Of a stretch of DNA of 64,000 nt, positions 17,459 through 27,361 are shown piece after piece (within the stretch, counting starts at the first letter, position 1; each line of letters opens with the position of its first letter). The notes under the pieces are model-generated. The model saw nothing but the letters and a program-made list of their open reading frames with translations, searched no databases and was not told where the DNA came from. A program made the position numbers and the translations under genes. The stretch comes from an uncultured Eubacterium sp. GTDB lineage: Bacteria > Bacillota > Clostridia > Lachnospirales > CAG-274. The DNA lies in NCBI GenBank assembly GCA_900551755.1, contig URXK01000002.1, positions 110,118-174,117 of the forward strand, in the 5' to 3' direction.

Positions 17459-17642
17459 AAGCGTCGCAGACTTTAATCCGCAGGTTTGAAACCCCGAAGA
17501 ATACGGGGCTTGCTTTGCGTAGCAAAGTTGCTTGATGGAATTTACTTTCACCGAGGCTGGTCGCTTCATAGGTGGGTACATAGTACCCTTACTGCAAGAA
17601 ATGCGTGGATTTCTTGCAAGGCTGTCGACTTTATCGACAGCT
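17459..17642 (-). ncRNA. Hairpin-rich non-coding element (candidate structured RNA or mobile-element remnant)
   Basis: This part of the 434-base gap is visibly more GC-rich than its flanks and contains five local hairpins in a row: CCCCG/CGGGG (17492-17508), CTTTGC/GCAAAG (17513-17527), GGGTAC/GTACCC (17574-17588), GCAAGAAAT/ATTTCTTGC (17594-17617) and GCTGTCGA/TCGACAGC (17621-17641). On the minus strand it is followed by a strong terminator, so it would be transcribed as the 3' tail of the acetyltransferase mRNA or as its own RNA. I do not recognise the family. A short minus-strand reading frame crosses it, so an insertion-sequence 3' end, for example of IS200/IS605 type, is also possible. 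The remaining gap, 17225-17375, holds only the pyrK promoter. Confidence 0.45.
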
Positions 17643-17658
17643 AGAATAATATTATTAT

Positions 17659-18420
17659 TTAATTATACATAAGCCCCATATACATATTGCCACAGTTAAA
17701 TTCACAATGTTTTTTCATCATACCAACGGGAGAACTATTGCCTATTTCAGTTACTTCAACAGCATCTACTTTAAGGAATTTGCAAATAGAATTAAGCAAA
17801 ATTTCCTTGTCATTATCATTAAGATACATTAATTCTTCAACCTTATCAGAAACAATAGCATAAGCATTATTATAACAAAATACCTTACCACCAAGAGCCT
17901 TATACATATTTAATTGTGTCTGCCAATAGGCATCACTTCTTACAATATCACCATTATAAATTCGAGAAAGTATTTTAACATCATTACACTCATTTATTTC
18001 ATCAACTTTATCAAATGCTTTATAGGTATATTTATTAGCAAAAAAGCAAGTTTCATAGCCTAATTTGCCATAAAAATCATATAAAGGCTTATTAGCCGGT
18101 ATGAGAATTGAGGCTATAACACCATTTTCAACATCAATTTCAAATGACTTATTAAGAAGTTTACTCATTAAGCCCTGCTTTCTATATTTGGGATTTGTAG
18201 CAGCACCATATATATATGTGACTTTGCCAATATTTTTTAATTCATAAGGCATCATTTGAGCCATAGAAACAACTTTATTATCCTTAATCAAAACAAGAGT
18301 GTTATTAAAATCAAAAATATTTTCAAAAAAATACCCATTAAAATCTGGTTCTTCTGGAAAAGCAATATTCCAAAGTTCTTTAATGCTAGGTATATCCTCT
18401 TTATTTGCAAATCTTATCAT
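17659..18420 (-). CDS. GNAT-family N-acetyltransferase
   Basis: The 253-residue protein begins MIRFANKEDIPSIKELW. It has the acetyl-CoA-binding motif A YIYGAATNPKYRKQGLMSKLL (around residues 70-90) and a second GNAT block SILIPANKPLYDFYGKLGYE. The C-terminal part (about 150-253) is less typical, as in two-domain Eis-like members. The substrate is unknown. Its ATG overlaps the stop of the upstream DUF2156 gene as ATGA, so the two are translationally coupled. Confidence 0.88.
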   Translation of the reverse strand: MIRFANKEDIPSIKELWNIAFPEEPDFNGYFFENIFDFNNTLVLIKDNKVVSMAQMMPYELKNIGKVTYIYGAATNPKYRKQGLMSKLLNKSFEIDVENGVIASILIPANKPLYDFYGKLGYETCFFANKYTYKAFDKVDEINECNDVKILSRIYNGDIVRSDAYWQTQLNMYKALGGKVFCYNNAYAIVSDKVEELMYLNDNDKEILLNSICKFLKVDAVEVTEIGNSSPVGMMKKHCEFNCGNMYMGLMYN

Positions 18421-19298
18421 TTTAACCTGCCTATATAATTAAGTGTAGTAAATTCAGGATAATAAGACTCCTTAGCCTTTCTCAATCCCTCAATACCTAA
18501 ATCTTCTTCCCTATCTACATATTTAACATCTTTACAACTGTTTAAAACAAATTGCTGATTTATAACCTGATATGCACCATTTATATTATGGTCAGCCTTT
18601 TCAATATGCACAATCATAGTATCATCAAATGATTTAGAGCCTAAAGTTACAGCAATAATTTTGCCATCAAGTCTTAAAATACCACCAACAATTCCTAACT
18701 CTTTATAGTTTTTAAGTGCAATAGATGCAGCACAAAGCTCACCTAAAAATTGATTATCAAAATCACACCACTCTACTTGATAACTAAAAAATTCTCTTAT
18801 ATTATCATCATTAAGTTCTTCATAAGACCATCTTCCGTCATATTCCTTATAAAATTTATTAGTATGATTTTTCTTTTTATGAAGTTTTTTACCTGATAAA
18901 GTAGCAAGTTTTTCTGCCAAATAAACATAATCTGCATTATCTCTATTTTCTTCAAAATCAAATTTATTAGGAAAATATTTTTCAAGTTTTTCCTTTTGCT
19001 CCTTGTATATTGAAACAAATATCCAAGGCTCATTTTGTTTTTTAACAAAATCTAAAAGTACATTAACTGCTTCAACAAAATCTCCATCACCCTCTGGCAC
19101 AGTGTAGCAACGAACTCCATTATCACCATTACTTCTTAAATAAATAAAGTCATTGTACACAACAAATTGAGTATTATAATCTTTACCCCATATAAATAAA
19201 TCAGTAAAACAATACTCACATAAAAAGTGATTTTCTCTTTTATAATATTTTTCAATAAGTGCTTTGTCTGTAATTTCTATTGGTTTAAATTCCAACAT
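18417..19298 (-). CDS. DUF2156 (phosphatidylglycerol lysyltransferase C-terminal-like) protein
   Basis: The 293 residues match the stand-alone DUF2156 family, related to the aminoacyl-transferase domain of MprF and to FemX-like acyltransferases. Visible family blocks are FLCEYCFTDLFIWG near the N-terminus, LSGKKLHKKKNHTNKF near 135, and the C-terminal EDLGIEGLRKAKESYYP. There is no membrane flippase part, so it is cytoplasmic. A transferase acting on lipid or peptide using aminoacyl-tRNA or acyl-CoA is inferred, not shown. Overlaps the downstream GNAT gene. Confidence 0.85.
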   Translation of the reverse strand: MLEFKPIEITDKALIEKYYKRENHFLCEYCFTDLFIWGKDYNTQFVVYNDFIYLRSNGDNGVRCYTVPEGDGDFVEAVNVLLDFVKKQNEPWIFVSIYKEQKEKLEKYFPNKFDFEENRDNADYVYLAEKLATLSGKKLHKKKNHTNKFYKEYDGRWSYEELNDDNIREFFSYQVEWCDFDNQFLGELCAASIALKNYKELGIVGGILRLDGKIIAVTLGSKSFDDTMIVHIEKADHNINGAYQVINQQFVLNSCKDVKYVDREEDLGIEGLRKAKESYYPEFTTLNYIGRLK

Positions 19299-19341
19299 AT
19301 ATATTCCTTCATTCCTCTGTTTAGTTTTTTACATATATATT

Positions 19342-21096
19342 TTACACCATTTTGTCAAGTTGGTCAATTTCATCAATTATTTGATTAATTCCTGTCAACC
19401 AAAACTCCTTACTATACAAATCAATGCCGGCAATTTTTGCTACATCACTTAATGGCATTGTACTTGATGCAGACAAGAATTTATCATAAAGAGGTAAAAA
19501 GTCTTTGCCCATTTTTTTATAAAGACTATAAAGACATTTTGAAAGTAATGCACCAAAGGCATAAGGGAAGTTGTAATAATTAAATTCACCATCATAATAA
19601 TGTGGCTTGCAAACCCACATATATTTATGCAAATATTTTTCATTAAGTCCTTTTCCATAAGCAGTTTTTTGAGCAGATAACATTAAGTTATTTAATTCAT
19701 CAACTGAAAGAGTTCCATTTTTTCTATGTTCAAAAACAGAGTCCTCAAACAAAAATCTTGAATAAATATCAACAATACACTGTGTTAAACCCATAATATC
19801 ATTTTCAAGAATATTTATTTTTTCATTTTCACTAGCTGACTTTAAGGCTTCGTTCACAACAATACTTTCACAAAAAGTAGATGCTGTTTCTGCAATAGGC
19901 ATAGGATAAAAACTATTTATTTCACTTAAATGAAAAAGTCTTGTATTATGAAAAGCGTGACCTAATTCGTGAGCCATAGTTATAACATCATCAAAAGCTC
20001 CTCCAAAGTTTAAAAGTATTCTACTTTCGCCAATTGAATGTATAGTTTCGCAATAAGCTCCTCCCACTTTACCCTTTTTTGGCATAATATCAAGCCAACG
20101 ATTTTCAAAAGCAGATTTAGCAAAGTTGCCTAAATCCTCACTAAAACCATAAAAACACTTTAATACAAATTCTTTTGCTTCATCAACAGTATACTCCTTA
20201 TGACTATTAACAACTGGTGCAAAAAGGTCATAAAAAGGAAGTGTACCTTTTTTACCTAAAGCTCTAGCTTTAATAATAAAATAATTTTGTAATTTATCAA
20301 GGCTTTCTTTAACAGCACCAAACATAGACTCTAAAATATCACTATCTATTCTTGATTCAATTAATGTCATATCAAGAGGTGACTTATAACCTCTCATATT
20401 AGAAAGAGTAATTACTTCTCCCTTTATACCATTCATACAAAATGCTACAGGCTGTTCAATTTTGCTATAAGCCTTTAATTCTGCCTCATAAGCTGATTTT
20501 CTAACCTCTTGTGATTTGTCATAAGCTAAATTTCTAACTTGTGATAAAGGTATTTCTTCATTGTTGTATTCAACCATTAATGTTGATGATAATTGGTTCC
20601 ACTGTTTTTCCCACAAAAGTGAACCTGTATTTTTCATTTTAGAAATAACAGCTTCTTCGGCAGAACTAAGAGTGTGACTACCTTTAGCCTTAACAGTCCT
20701 TAAATAAAAGCTATGTTCCTTTAACAAAGGACTATTATCTATTAATTGCTCTAAATCACTTATATTCTTAACAAAATCAACAATAGCTGTATTTTGATAT
20801 GATGTTTCAGAGTCAATACTTTCAAGGACATCTATTGCTTTACCAATTTCACTATTAGTTGTATCTGTAGTTTGTGCTAAATTAGCATACATTATAAGTT
20901 TATCATAAGACATAACATTGTTTTTTAATTCAATGTATTTTTCAAGTTTATGTTGTGCATTATCTGTTGTAGCCAAATTGACTTTACACCAATTATTAAA
21001 GTCATCAACAGCCTTTTTGTATTTTTCAGTATCAGCTTTAAACTCTGTTGAATTGACACCTTTATATATATTATCTAAATTCCAGTCAGTATCCAT
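19342..21096 (-). CDS. pepF: Oligoendopeptidase F (M3 metallopeptidase)
   Basis: PepF is a cytoplasmic zinc peptidase that cuts short peptides. The 584-residue protein is of typical length and has the zinc motif HELGH at residues 376-380, followed by the family block FYPMPIAETASTFCE that supplies the third ligand. It starts at an ATG after AGGAATAA and is followed 43 bases later by the DUF2156 gene on the same strand, so the three genes probably form one transcription unit ending at the 17376 terminator. Confidence 0.95.
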   Translation of the reverse strand: MDTDWNLDNIYKGVNSTEFKADTEKYKKAVDDFNNWCKVNLATTDNAQHKLEKYIELKNNVMSYDKLIMYANLAQTTDTTNSEIGKAIDVLESIDSETSYQNTAIVDFVKNISDLEQLIDNSPLLKEHSFYLRTVKAKGSHTLSSAEEAVISKMKNTGSLLWEKQWNQLSSTLMVEYNNEEIPLSQVRNLAYDKSQEVRKSAYEAELKAYSKIEQPVAFCMNGIKGEVITLSNMRGYKSPLDMTLIESRIDSDILESMFGAVKESLDKLQNYFIIKARALGKKGTLPFYDLFAPVVNSHKEYTVDEAKEFVLKCFYGFSEDLGNFAKSAFENRWLDIMPKKGKVGGAYCETIHSIGESRILLNFGGAFDDVITMAHELGHAFHNTRLFHLSEINSFYPMPIAETASTFCESIVVNEALKSASENEKINILENDIMGLTQCIVDIYSRFLFEDSVFEHRKNGTLSVDELNNLMLSAQKTAYGKGLNEKYLHKYMWVCKPHYYDGEFNYYNFPYAFGALLSKCLYSLYKKMGKDFLPLYDKFLSASSTMPLSDVAKIAGIDLYSKEFWLTGINQIIDEIDQLDKMV

Positions 21097-21240
21097 TATT
21101 ATTCCTCCATTTCACTATTTATATTAATTCTCTCTACAAAAGATTTTACTACAATTATGGTTTTTATACTAGCATTATTTTTAATTATGGTTTATAATAA
21201 AGATAAGGTATTATTTTTAAAGAGAAGGGATGTGCTATTT

Positions 21241-23454
21241 ATGCTTACAACATTAAATATGCTCGAAATGCAACTAATAATTACAGCCTCACACGGTGAC
21301 CCTCATACAGTCCTTGGTATGCACGAGATGACTATTGACGGCAAGGCTTGTGTTGTTGTTAGAGCATTTGTACCTCAAGCAAAATCTATTACTGTTATAG
21401 ATGATAAAAAGCCAGACAAAACATTTAAAATGGAAAAAATACATATGGACGGATTTTTTGAATGTGTTATTAAATCCAGAAAAAAATGGTTTAAATATCA
21501 GCTTGAGATTGAGGATTATGAAGGTCATAGCTGGACAACTTATGACCCATATTCATTTGCTCCAGGCATAGGAGAACAGGATATTTACCTTTTTAATCAA
21601 GGTACTCACTACGAAATTTATAACAAATTAGGTGCAAACCCTACTGTTATTGACGGTGTTAAGGGTGTATTATTTGGTGTATGGGCTCCTAATGCTAAAA
21701 GAGTTAGTGTAATTGGTGAATTTAATAACTGGGACGGCAGAAGAAATGCTATGCGTCTTTTAGGTAGTTCCGGTATATGGGAAATATTTATACCAGGACT
21801 TCAAAACTGCGATAAATATAAATTTGAAATAAAGACTGCAAGTGGCGAATTAATACAAAAATCTGACCCTTATGGCAAATTTGCCGAGCTTAGACCTAGT
21901 ACAACATCACTTGTATATGACATTAACAATTATAAGTGGAAAGATAGCAAGTGGTACAAGCACCTTGATAACACAGATAAATATAATTCACCTATGAATA
22001 TTTATGAAGTACATTTAGGTTCTTGGAAAAGAGTTGAAAGCGAAGAAAATAGATTTTTAAGCTATTTAGAACTTGCTAATGAACTTATACCTTATGTAAA
22101 GGAAATGGGTTATACTCACATTGAAATTTTACCTATTGAGGAACACCCTTTTGACGGTAGCTGGGGATACCAAGTTACTGGATATTATGCTCCAACAAGC
22201 CGTTATGGCAATCCTGATGAATTTATGACATTTGTTGATAAGTGTCATCAGGCTGGTATAGGTGTTATTCTTGACTGGGTACCTGCACATTTTCCAAAAG
22301 ATGCTCACGGTCTTGCTAAATTTGACGGTACAGCTCTTTATGAACATCAAGACCCTAAGCAGGGCGAACACCCAGAGTGGGGAACTCTTATATTTAACTA
22401 TGGAAGAAACGAAGTTAAAAACTTCCTTATTGCTAATGCCCTTTATTGGATTGAAAAGTTCCATATTGATGGCTTGAGAGTTGATGCTGTTGCTTCTATG
22501 CTCTATCTTGACTATTGCAAGAATGAAGGCGAATGGGTGCCTAATAAATACGGTGGACGAGAAAATCTTGATGCTGTTGAATTTATGAAACATATGAATT
22601 CAGTAATAACTGGCAAACACCCTAATGTACATATGATAGCTGAGGAGTCTACATCTTGGCCAGGAGTTACTACTCCAGCTCAAGAAGACGGCTTAGGCTT
22701 TACTTTAAAGTGGAATATGGGTTGGATGAACGATTTTCTTGAATATGTTGAACTTGACCCAATTTACAAAAAATATCATCACTATAATATGACATTTGCT
22801 TCAACTTATGCTTATAGTGAAAAATTTGTACTTGTTTTAAGCCACGATGAGGTTGTACACGGCAAAAAGTCTATGCTTGATAAAATGCCCGGTGATTTGT
22901 GGCAAAAATTTGCTAATTTAAGAGTTGCTTACGGTTTTGCTATGGCTCACCCAGGTAAAAAGTTGTTATTTATGGGTGGCGAATTTGGTCAGTTTATTGA
23001 ATGGAATGAAAAACGACCTTTAGATTGGTTCTTGCTTGAATATGACCATCATCAAAATACACTTGACTTTGTAAAGGAATTAAATCACCTTTACCTTGAT
23101 AACAATGCCCTTTGGGAAAAGGATTTTGAAGGTTTTGGATTTGAGTGGATTGATGCCGATGACAAGGATAGAAGTATTTATTCATTTATTAGACGAGGCG
23201 AAACTAAAGAAGATACATTAGTTGTTATATGTAATTTCACTCCTAATGCTGATGAGGAGTTTAGAGTAGCTGTTCCTTTTGAAGGTACTTGGAAAGAAAT
23301 TTTAAATAGTGACGATACTCGTTTTGGTGGTAGTGGTGTTGTAAATAATACTCCTGCTAAATCAGAAAAAATCGAGTGTAATCATAGAGAGAATAGTATA
23401 GGCTTAAGACTTGCTCCTCTTTCTGTTACAATTTTAAAGTGTGTTGAAGATTAA
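21241..23454 (+). CDS. glgB: 1,4-alpha-glucan branching enzyme
   Basis: GlgB introduces alpha-1,6 branches in glycogen. From the ATG at 21241 (AGAAGGGA ten bases upstream) the protein has 737 residues. The in-frame extension to 21157 has no ribosome binding site. Domains: a starch-binding-like N-terminal module (HGDPHTVLGMHEM), a CBM48 module (GVWAPNAKRVSVIGEFNNWDG), and a GH13 catalytic barrel with GLRVDAVASML (nucleophile Asp415), IAEEST (acid/base Glu) and LSHDEVVHGKKS. The C-terminal all-beta domain is present. No other glg genes are adjacent. Confidence 0.96.
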   Translation: MLTTLNMLEMQLIITASHGDPHTVLGMHEMTIDGKACVVVRAFVPQAKSITVIDDKKPDKTFKMEKIHMDGFFECVIKSRKKWFKYQLEIEDYEGHSWTTYDPYSFAPGIGEQDIYLFNQGTHYEIYNKLGANPTVIDGVKGVLFGVWAPNAKRVSVIGEFNNWDGRRNAMRLLGSSGIWEIFIPGLQNCDKYKFEIKTASGELIQKSDPYGKFAELRPSTTSLVYDINNYKWKDSKWYKHLDNTDKYNSPMNIYEVHLGSWKRVESEENRFLSYLELANELIPYVKEMGYTHIEILPIEEHPFDGSWGYQVTGYYAPTSRYGNPDEFMTFVDKCHQAGIGVILDWVPAHFPKDAHGLAKFDGTALYEHQDPKQGEHPEWGTLIFNYGRNEVKNFLIANALYWIEKFHIDGLRVDAVASMLYLDYCKNEGEWVPNKYGGRENLDAVEFMKHMNSVITGKHPNVHMIAEESTSWPGVTTPAQEDGLGFTLKWNMGWMNDFLEYVELDPIYKKYHHYNMTFASTYAYSEKFVLVLSHDEVVHGKKSMLDKMPGDLWQKFANLRVAYGFAMAHPGKKLLFMGGEFGQFIEWNEKRPLDWFLLEYDHHQNTLDFVKELNHLYLDNNALWEKDFEGFGFEWIDADDKDRSIYSFIRRGETKEDTLVVICNFTPNADEEFRVAVPFEGTWKEILNSDDTRFGGSGVVNNTPAKSEKIECNHRENSIGLRLAPLSVTILKCVED

Positions 23455-23460
23455 TATAAA

Positions 23461-23490
23461 TCCCCCACAATATAATTGTGGGGGAAATTT
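23461..23490. terminator. Bidirectional terminator between glgB and sipL
   Basis: A perfect 10-base stem TCCCCCACAA/TTGTGGGGGA (23461-23470, 23476-23485) with a five-base loop lies six bases after the glgB stop and 22 bases after the converging sipL stop. Confidence 0.88.
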
Positions 23491-23511
23491 TATGCTACAA
23501 AAACAATATAT

Positions 23512-25062
23512 TTAACCATTCTTTACAATAATTAGCTTTTGATTAGGATAAATTAAATCTGGATTTTCAATATTATTAATAGTTGCAATATTATTAACTG
23601 TAGTATTAAACTTTTTAGCTAATTTCCAAAGGGTATCTCCCTTTTTTACAACATAAATAGTTATACTAGGTATTTTATCAATTACTTCTGGCAAAAGAGG
23701 TGTAACAACAGCGTCAGTAATAATATCAACACATTCTTTATTTCTTACAACAGTATTCGTGTTTAAAGCACATCTTACTTCTACCTCTCTATCAGAAAGC
23801 ATATTAAAACCAATATGTGCAATATTAGCGTCTATATCAGCCTCCATACCCTCTACAGCTCCTCTAGCATCAATAGTTTGAGTAAAAGGTATTGAGTCAG
23901 AATGACTAGCAATAGGCATTTCATCATTACCTGTAATATACATTATATCAATATTTATAGCACCATCAACTACAATTTTATTTTCATATATATTTACATC
24001 ATCAACAAAAGCTGTACCTGTAGCTCTAAAAATCTGTAGCATATCTGGATTTTTTTCATCAAGGGTTACAACCTCTTTAACAGGGCATTGTCCTCTATTT
24101 CTACAAACAATATTAGAATAACAAAGGGTTGTTATATCAAAAGCTATGTTGTTATTAAGAGCGTAGGCATCACCAAGTATTTCCATTTCTTCAACTTGTG
24201 ATGTATGTATATTAGCTCCAATATTTATTTCCATATTTATTACTTTAGGTTCACCATCGTCATTTTCTGTAACATTATAAAAACAATCCTTTATATAAAG
24301 TTTAACATCAGCATTACTTGAAGACTCTGTATTTTCAGCATCAAGTGCAATATTAAAAGGAATATCAAATTCATAAATTTCAGGAAAACCGCCTTCTGTA
24401 CTTGTGTAAAGCATAGTAACTGATACATCGCCACTAGCATTTACAATATCATCTTGTGGTTTAAAATCTGTATTTGTAATGTTACAATTTACACTTAATA
24501 TTTCATCAATAGATAACTTTGTGGCCGGCAATGTTATATCCTCAGTTAAAGTAAAACTATCATTTTTATTACACAAAGTCCTTGTTGTTGAAATTGTTTT
24601 AGTTATTTGTTGGTCCTTTGGAATTTCATAAATATCAGTTATAGCTTCAATTTCGGCTGTATCAGTTACCATACCTTTTATTTCAGCCATTATTTTGTAA
24701 CCAACTTTTCTTTCATTTAGCTTTTTACACTCAATGTTAGAAATAGACATATCAACTGATGTAAGCATTTTGTTATTAGCACCCTCAATATTTATAAAAT
24801 CATTAATAGGTACTTCTGTTGAAATGCTATGTACATTCTTGTCCTTGCCACAATAAAGAATATTAATAATTAACCTACCCTTGTAGCTTAAACGATTTTC
24901 TTCTGCCTTAGACTCCTCACATATTATCCTGCCATCACATTTCAAAACAGTTTCTATATCAGGCTGTCCCTCACTTAGTATAACTTCACCTTCCTGTATA
25001 ATTTGTGCCTTTTCACAACCTACTATTTTATCAGCAACTATGTTATTAGTTATATAATTCAT
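23512..25062 (-). CDS. sipL: SipL-like spore morphogenesis protein (SPOCS domains plus LysM)
   Basis: In Clostridioides difficile SipL binds the coat ATPase SpoIVA and anchors the spore coat to the forespore. This 516-residue protein has the same layout and almost the same length: about three successive DUF3794/SPOCS units (roughly 30-150, 170-300, 330-450) and one C-terminal LysM domain (about 469-514; YVVKKGDTLWKLAKKFNT, NPDLIYPNQKLIIV). No signal peptide or membrane helix is seen, as expected for a mother-cell protein. It is the clearest sporulation marker in the window. A good ribosome binding site (GGGAGGTT) precedes the start. A sporulation sigma-factor promoter is expected but none could be assigned. 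Confidence 0.88.
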   Translation of the reverse strand: MNYITNNIVADKIVGCEKAQIIQEGEVILSEGQPDIETVLKCDGRIICEESKAEENRLSYKGRLIINILYCGKDKNVHSISTEVPINDFINIEGANNKMLTSVDMSISNIECKKLNERKVGYKIMAEIKGMVTDTAEIEAITDIYEIPKDQQITKTISTTRTLCNKNDSFTLTEDITLPATKLSIDEILSVNCNITNTDFKPQDDIVNASGDVSVTMLYTSTEGGFPEIYEFDIPFNIALDAENTESSSNADVKLYIKDCFYNVTENDDGEPKVINMEINIGANIHTSQVEEMEILGDAYALNNNIAFDITTLCYSNIVCRNRGQCPVKEVVTLDEKNPDMLQIFRATGTAFVDDVNIYENKIVVDGAINIDIMYITGNDEMPIASHSDSIPFTQTIDARGAVEGMEADIDANIAHIGFNMLSDREVEVRCALNTNTVVRNKECVDIITDAVVTPLLPEVIDKIPSITIYVVKKGDTLWKLAKKFNTTVNNIATINNIENPDLIYPNQKLIIVKNG

Positions 25063-25152
25063 TACACAAACCTCCCTTAAATATAATTAAGTATATTAAG
25101 ATAGGCTGTTATTTATAACTATAAATTTTAAACTTACAAAATAATCATTTTC

Positions 25153-25184
25153 ATAAAAAAAACTGCCACAAATGTGACAGTTTT
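25153..25184 (-). terminator. Terminator of the fab-acc operon
   Basis: On the minus strand AAAACTGTCACA pairs with TGTGGCAGTTTT (one U-G) and runs into TTTT, five bases after the accA stop. Confidence 0.85.
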
Positions 25185-25188
25185 AATT

Positions 25189-25983
25189 TTATTCAGTAAA
25201 CTCACCAAATTTTCTAAATCTTTCGTATCTTTCAGCAAGGAGAGTATCAATATCCTTATTAGATAAAGTTGCAATTTCAGTTTCAAGTTTACCCTTTAAA
25301 AGATTTGCAGTGAAGCCAAAATCATTTTGACAACCACCGTCAACTTCCTTAATAACCTTTTCAACAACATCAAGTTTAAGAAGGTCATCAGCTGTAATCT
25401 TCATTACATCAGCAGCTTCTTTAGCTCTCTTAGGGTCTTTCCAAAGAATACTAGCAAAACCCTCTGGAGAAAGAACAGCATAAACAGAGTTTTCAAGCAT
25501 CCATACTCTATCAGTAACAGCAAGTGCTAAAGCACCACCACTACCACCTTCACCAATAACAATAGAAATAGTTGGTACTCTTAAATTAGCCATTTCCATA
25601 AGGTTTTTAGCAATAGCTTCACCCTGACCTCTTTCTTCAGCACCTACACCACAATAAGCACCACTTGTATTAATAAAATTAATAACAGGTCTATGGAACT
25701 TTTCAGCCTGCTTCATAAGTCTTAAGGCTTTTCTATAGCCTTCTGGATGAGGCTGACCAAAATTTCTTTCGATATTTTCTTCCATAGTCTTACCCTTTTG
25801 AACACCAATAACTGTAACAGGTGTTTGACCAAGGAGAGCAATACCACCTACAATAGCCTCATCATCTCTAAAGTTTCTATCTCCGTGGAATTCTAAAAAT
25901 TCATCAAAAATGTGTTCAATATAATCAAGAGCAGTAGGTCTTGATACCTTTCTGGCAATTTTAACCTTATCATAAGCTGGCAT
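25189..25983 (-). CDS. accA: Acetyl-CoA carboxylase carboxyltransferase, alpha subunit
   Basis: AccA and AccD form the carboxyltransferase half of acetyl-CoA carboxylase, which transfers CO2 from biotinyl-BCCP to acetyl-CoA to make malonyl-CoA. The 264-residue protein has the family blocks [36 protein letters not shown] and [40 protein letters not shown]. It is shorter at the N-terminus than E. coli AccA, as in other Firmicutes. It is last in the operon and its start overlaps the accD stop (TAATG). Confidence 0.96.
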   Translation of the reverse strand: MPAYDKVKIARKVSRPTALDYIEHIFDEFLEFHGDRNFRDDEAIVGGIALLGQTPVTVIGVQKGKTMEENIERNFGQPHPEGYRKALRLMKQAEKFHRPVINFINTSGAYCGVGAEERGQGEAIAKNLMEMANLRVPTISIVIGEGGSGGALALAVTDRVWMLENSVYAVLSPEGFASILWKDPKRAKEAADVMKITADDLLKLDVVEKVIKEVDGGCQNDFGFTANLLKGKLETEIATLSNKDIDTLLAERYERFRKFGEFTE

Positions 25984-26921
25984 TATTCTTCACCTACTTT
26001 CTTAACATTGTGAAGTTTAAGAATTCTCTTTAAAACTCCAGGAAGTTTTTCTCTTTCAACAATAGCATCTACAAAGCCGTGTTCAAGTAAAAATTCTGAT
26101 GTCTGGAATTCATCAGGAAGTTTCTGCTTAATAGTACCTTCAATAACTCTTCTACCAGCAAAGCCAATAAGAGTCTTAGGCTCAGCAAGAATAATATCAC
26201 CAAGCATAGCGTAACTAGCTGTTACACCACCAGTAGTTGGGTCAGTAAGTACAGTAATATAAAGTAAGCCTGCCTCTGAATGTTTAGCTATAGCAGCACT
26301 AACCTTAGCCATCTGCATAAGAGAAATAATACCCTCCTGCATTCTTGCACCACCTGAACAAGTAAACACAATAATAGCCATTTTATTTTTAGTAGCATAT
26401 TCAAAAGCTCTTGTAATCTTTTCACCAACAACAGAGCCAAGTGAACCCATCATAAAGCCACTATCCATAACAGCAATAACACAAGGTCTACCACCGATAG
26501 TACACTTACCAGTCTTTACAGCATCTTTAAGACCTGTTTTTTCCTGTAAGCTCTTAACCTTAGATGTATAATCTGGGAAGTTAAGTGGATTTTTTGATTC
26601 CATATTAACATCAAATTCTTCAAAGCTATCCTTGTCTACAATATATTTAATTCTATCCTTAGCATTCATTCTAAAAAGCTTAGCACACTTAGGACAAATT
26701 CTAAGTTTGCCTAAAGCTCTTTTTTCCATAATGTTGCCACAAGATGGACACTTAATACAGCCTTCTGGTATTTCTTCCTTTTTAGGAGCAGGAGTTTCCT
26801 CCTTCTTTTCTTCCTTCTTATCCTTTTTAGGCATTGTGTCCTTAATTGCCTCAACCTTATCCTTAAGACTATCAACACTTATTTTTTCAATGCCTGACTT
26901 AATATTTTCAAATAATTTCAT
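25983..26921 (-). CDS. accD: Acetyl-CoA carboxylase carboxyltransferase, beta subunit
   Basis: The 312-residue protein is AccD with its zinc ribbon (Cys58, Cys61, Cys76, Cys79; CPSC...CPKC) followed by the crotonase-like carboxyltransferase core ([39 protein letters not shown]). A Lys/Glu/Pro-rich N-terminal stretch of about 50 residues precedes the zinc ribbon and is longer than usual. It stands between fabZ and accA. The genes for BCCP (accB) and biotin carboxylase (accC) are not in this operon. Confidence 0.96.
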   Translation of the reverse strand: MKLFENIKSGIEKISVDSLKDKVEAIKDTMPKKDKKEEKKEETPAPKKEEIPEGCIKCPSCGNIMEKRALGKLRICPKCAKLFRMNAKDRIKYIVDKDSFEEFDVNMESKNPLNFPDYTSKVKSLQEKTGLKDAVKTGKCTIGGRPCVIAVMDSGFMMGSLGSVVGEKITRAFEYATKNKMAIIVFTCSGGARMQEGIISLMQMAKVSAAIAKHSEAGLLYITVLTDPTTGGVTASYAMLGDIILAEPKTLIGFAGRRVIEGTIKQKLPDEFQTSEFLLEHGFVDAIVEREKLPGVLKRILKLHNVKKVGEE

Positions 26922-26934
26922 CTAAAGCACCTCA

Positions 26935-27357
26935 TCAGCCAATCATAAATGTAAGCTCACCTTCAGCAACCTTCTTGTCACCTACATAAGCAATACCCTT
27001 ACCAATACCTGCGTTACGCTTAATCTTAATCATTTCAACCTCAAGGCGTAATGTATCACCAGGAACAACCTTACCTCTAAACTTAGCCTTGTCAATACCG
27101 CCAAAGAAAGCAATCTTACCCTTAAATTCTTCCATAGAAAGCATTGCAACTGCACCAGTCTGAGCAAGAGCCTCAATAATAAGCACACCTGGCATTACAG
27201 GTTCCTGTGGAAAATGACCCTGAAAGAATGGCTCATTCATAGTTACATTTTTAAGAGCTACACACTTTTTGCCCTCTTCCATTTCAAGAACTCTATCAAT
27301 TAATAAGAAAGGGTGTCTATGAGGTAAAATATTCATAATTTCCTTAATATCCATCAT
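26935..27357 (-). CDS. fabZ: 3-hydroxyacyl-ACP dehydratase FabZ
   Basis: FabZ dehydrates beta-hydroxyacyl-ACP in fatty acid elongation. The 140-residue hotdog-fold protein has the catalytic block [23 protein letters not shown] with His48 and Glu62. Two adjacent ATGs are present. The first (27357) is chosen because GGGAGG lies nine bases upstream. It follows fabF by four bases. Confidence 0.96.
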   Translation of the reverse strand: MMDIKEIMNILPHRHPFLLIDRVLEMEEGKKCVALKNVTMNEPFFQGHFPQEPVMPGVLIIEALAQTGAVAMLSMEEFKGKIAFFGGIDKAKFRGKVVPGDTLRLEVEMIKIKRNAGIGKGIAYVGDKKVAEGELTFMIG

Positions 27358-27361
27358 TATA

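Noticed and set aside
17405-17610. Minus-strand open frame across the structured element as a real gene
   Set aside because: It has no start codon with a ribosome binding site, the hairpins dominate the sequence, and the translation matches no family I can name with confidence.
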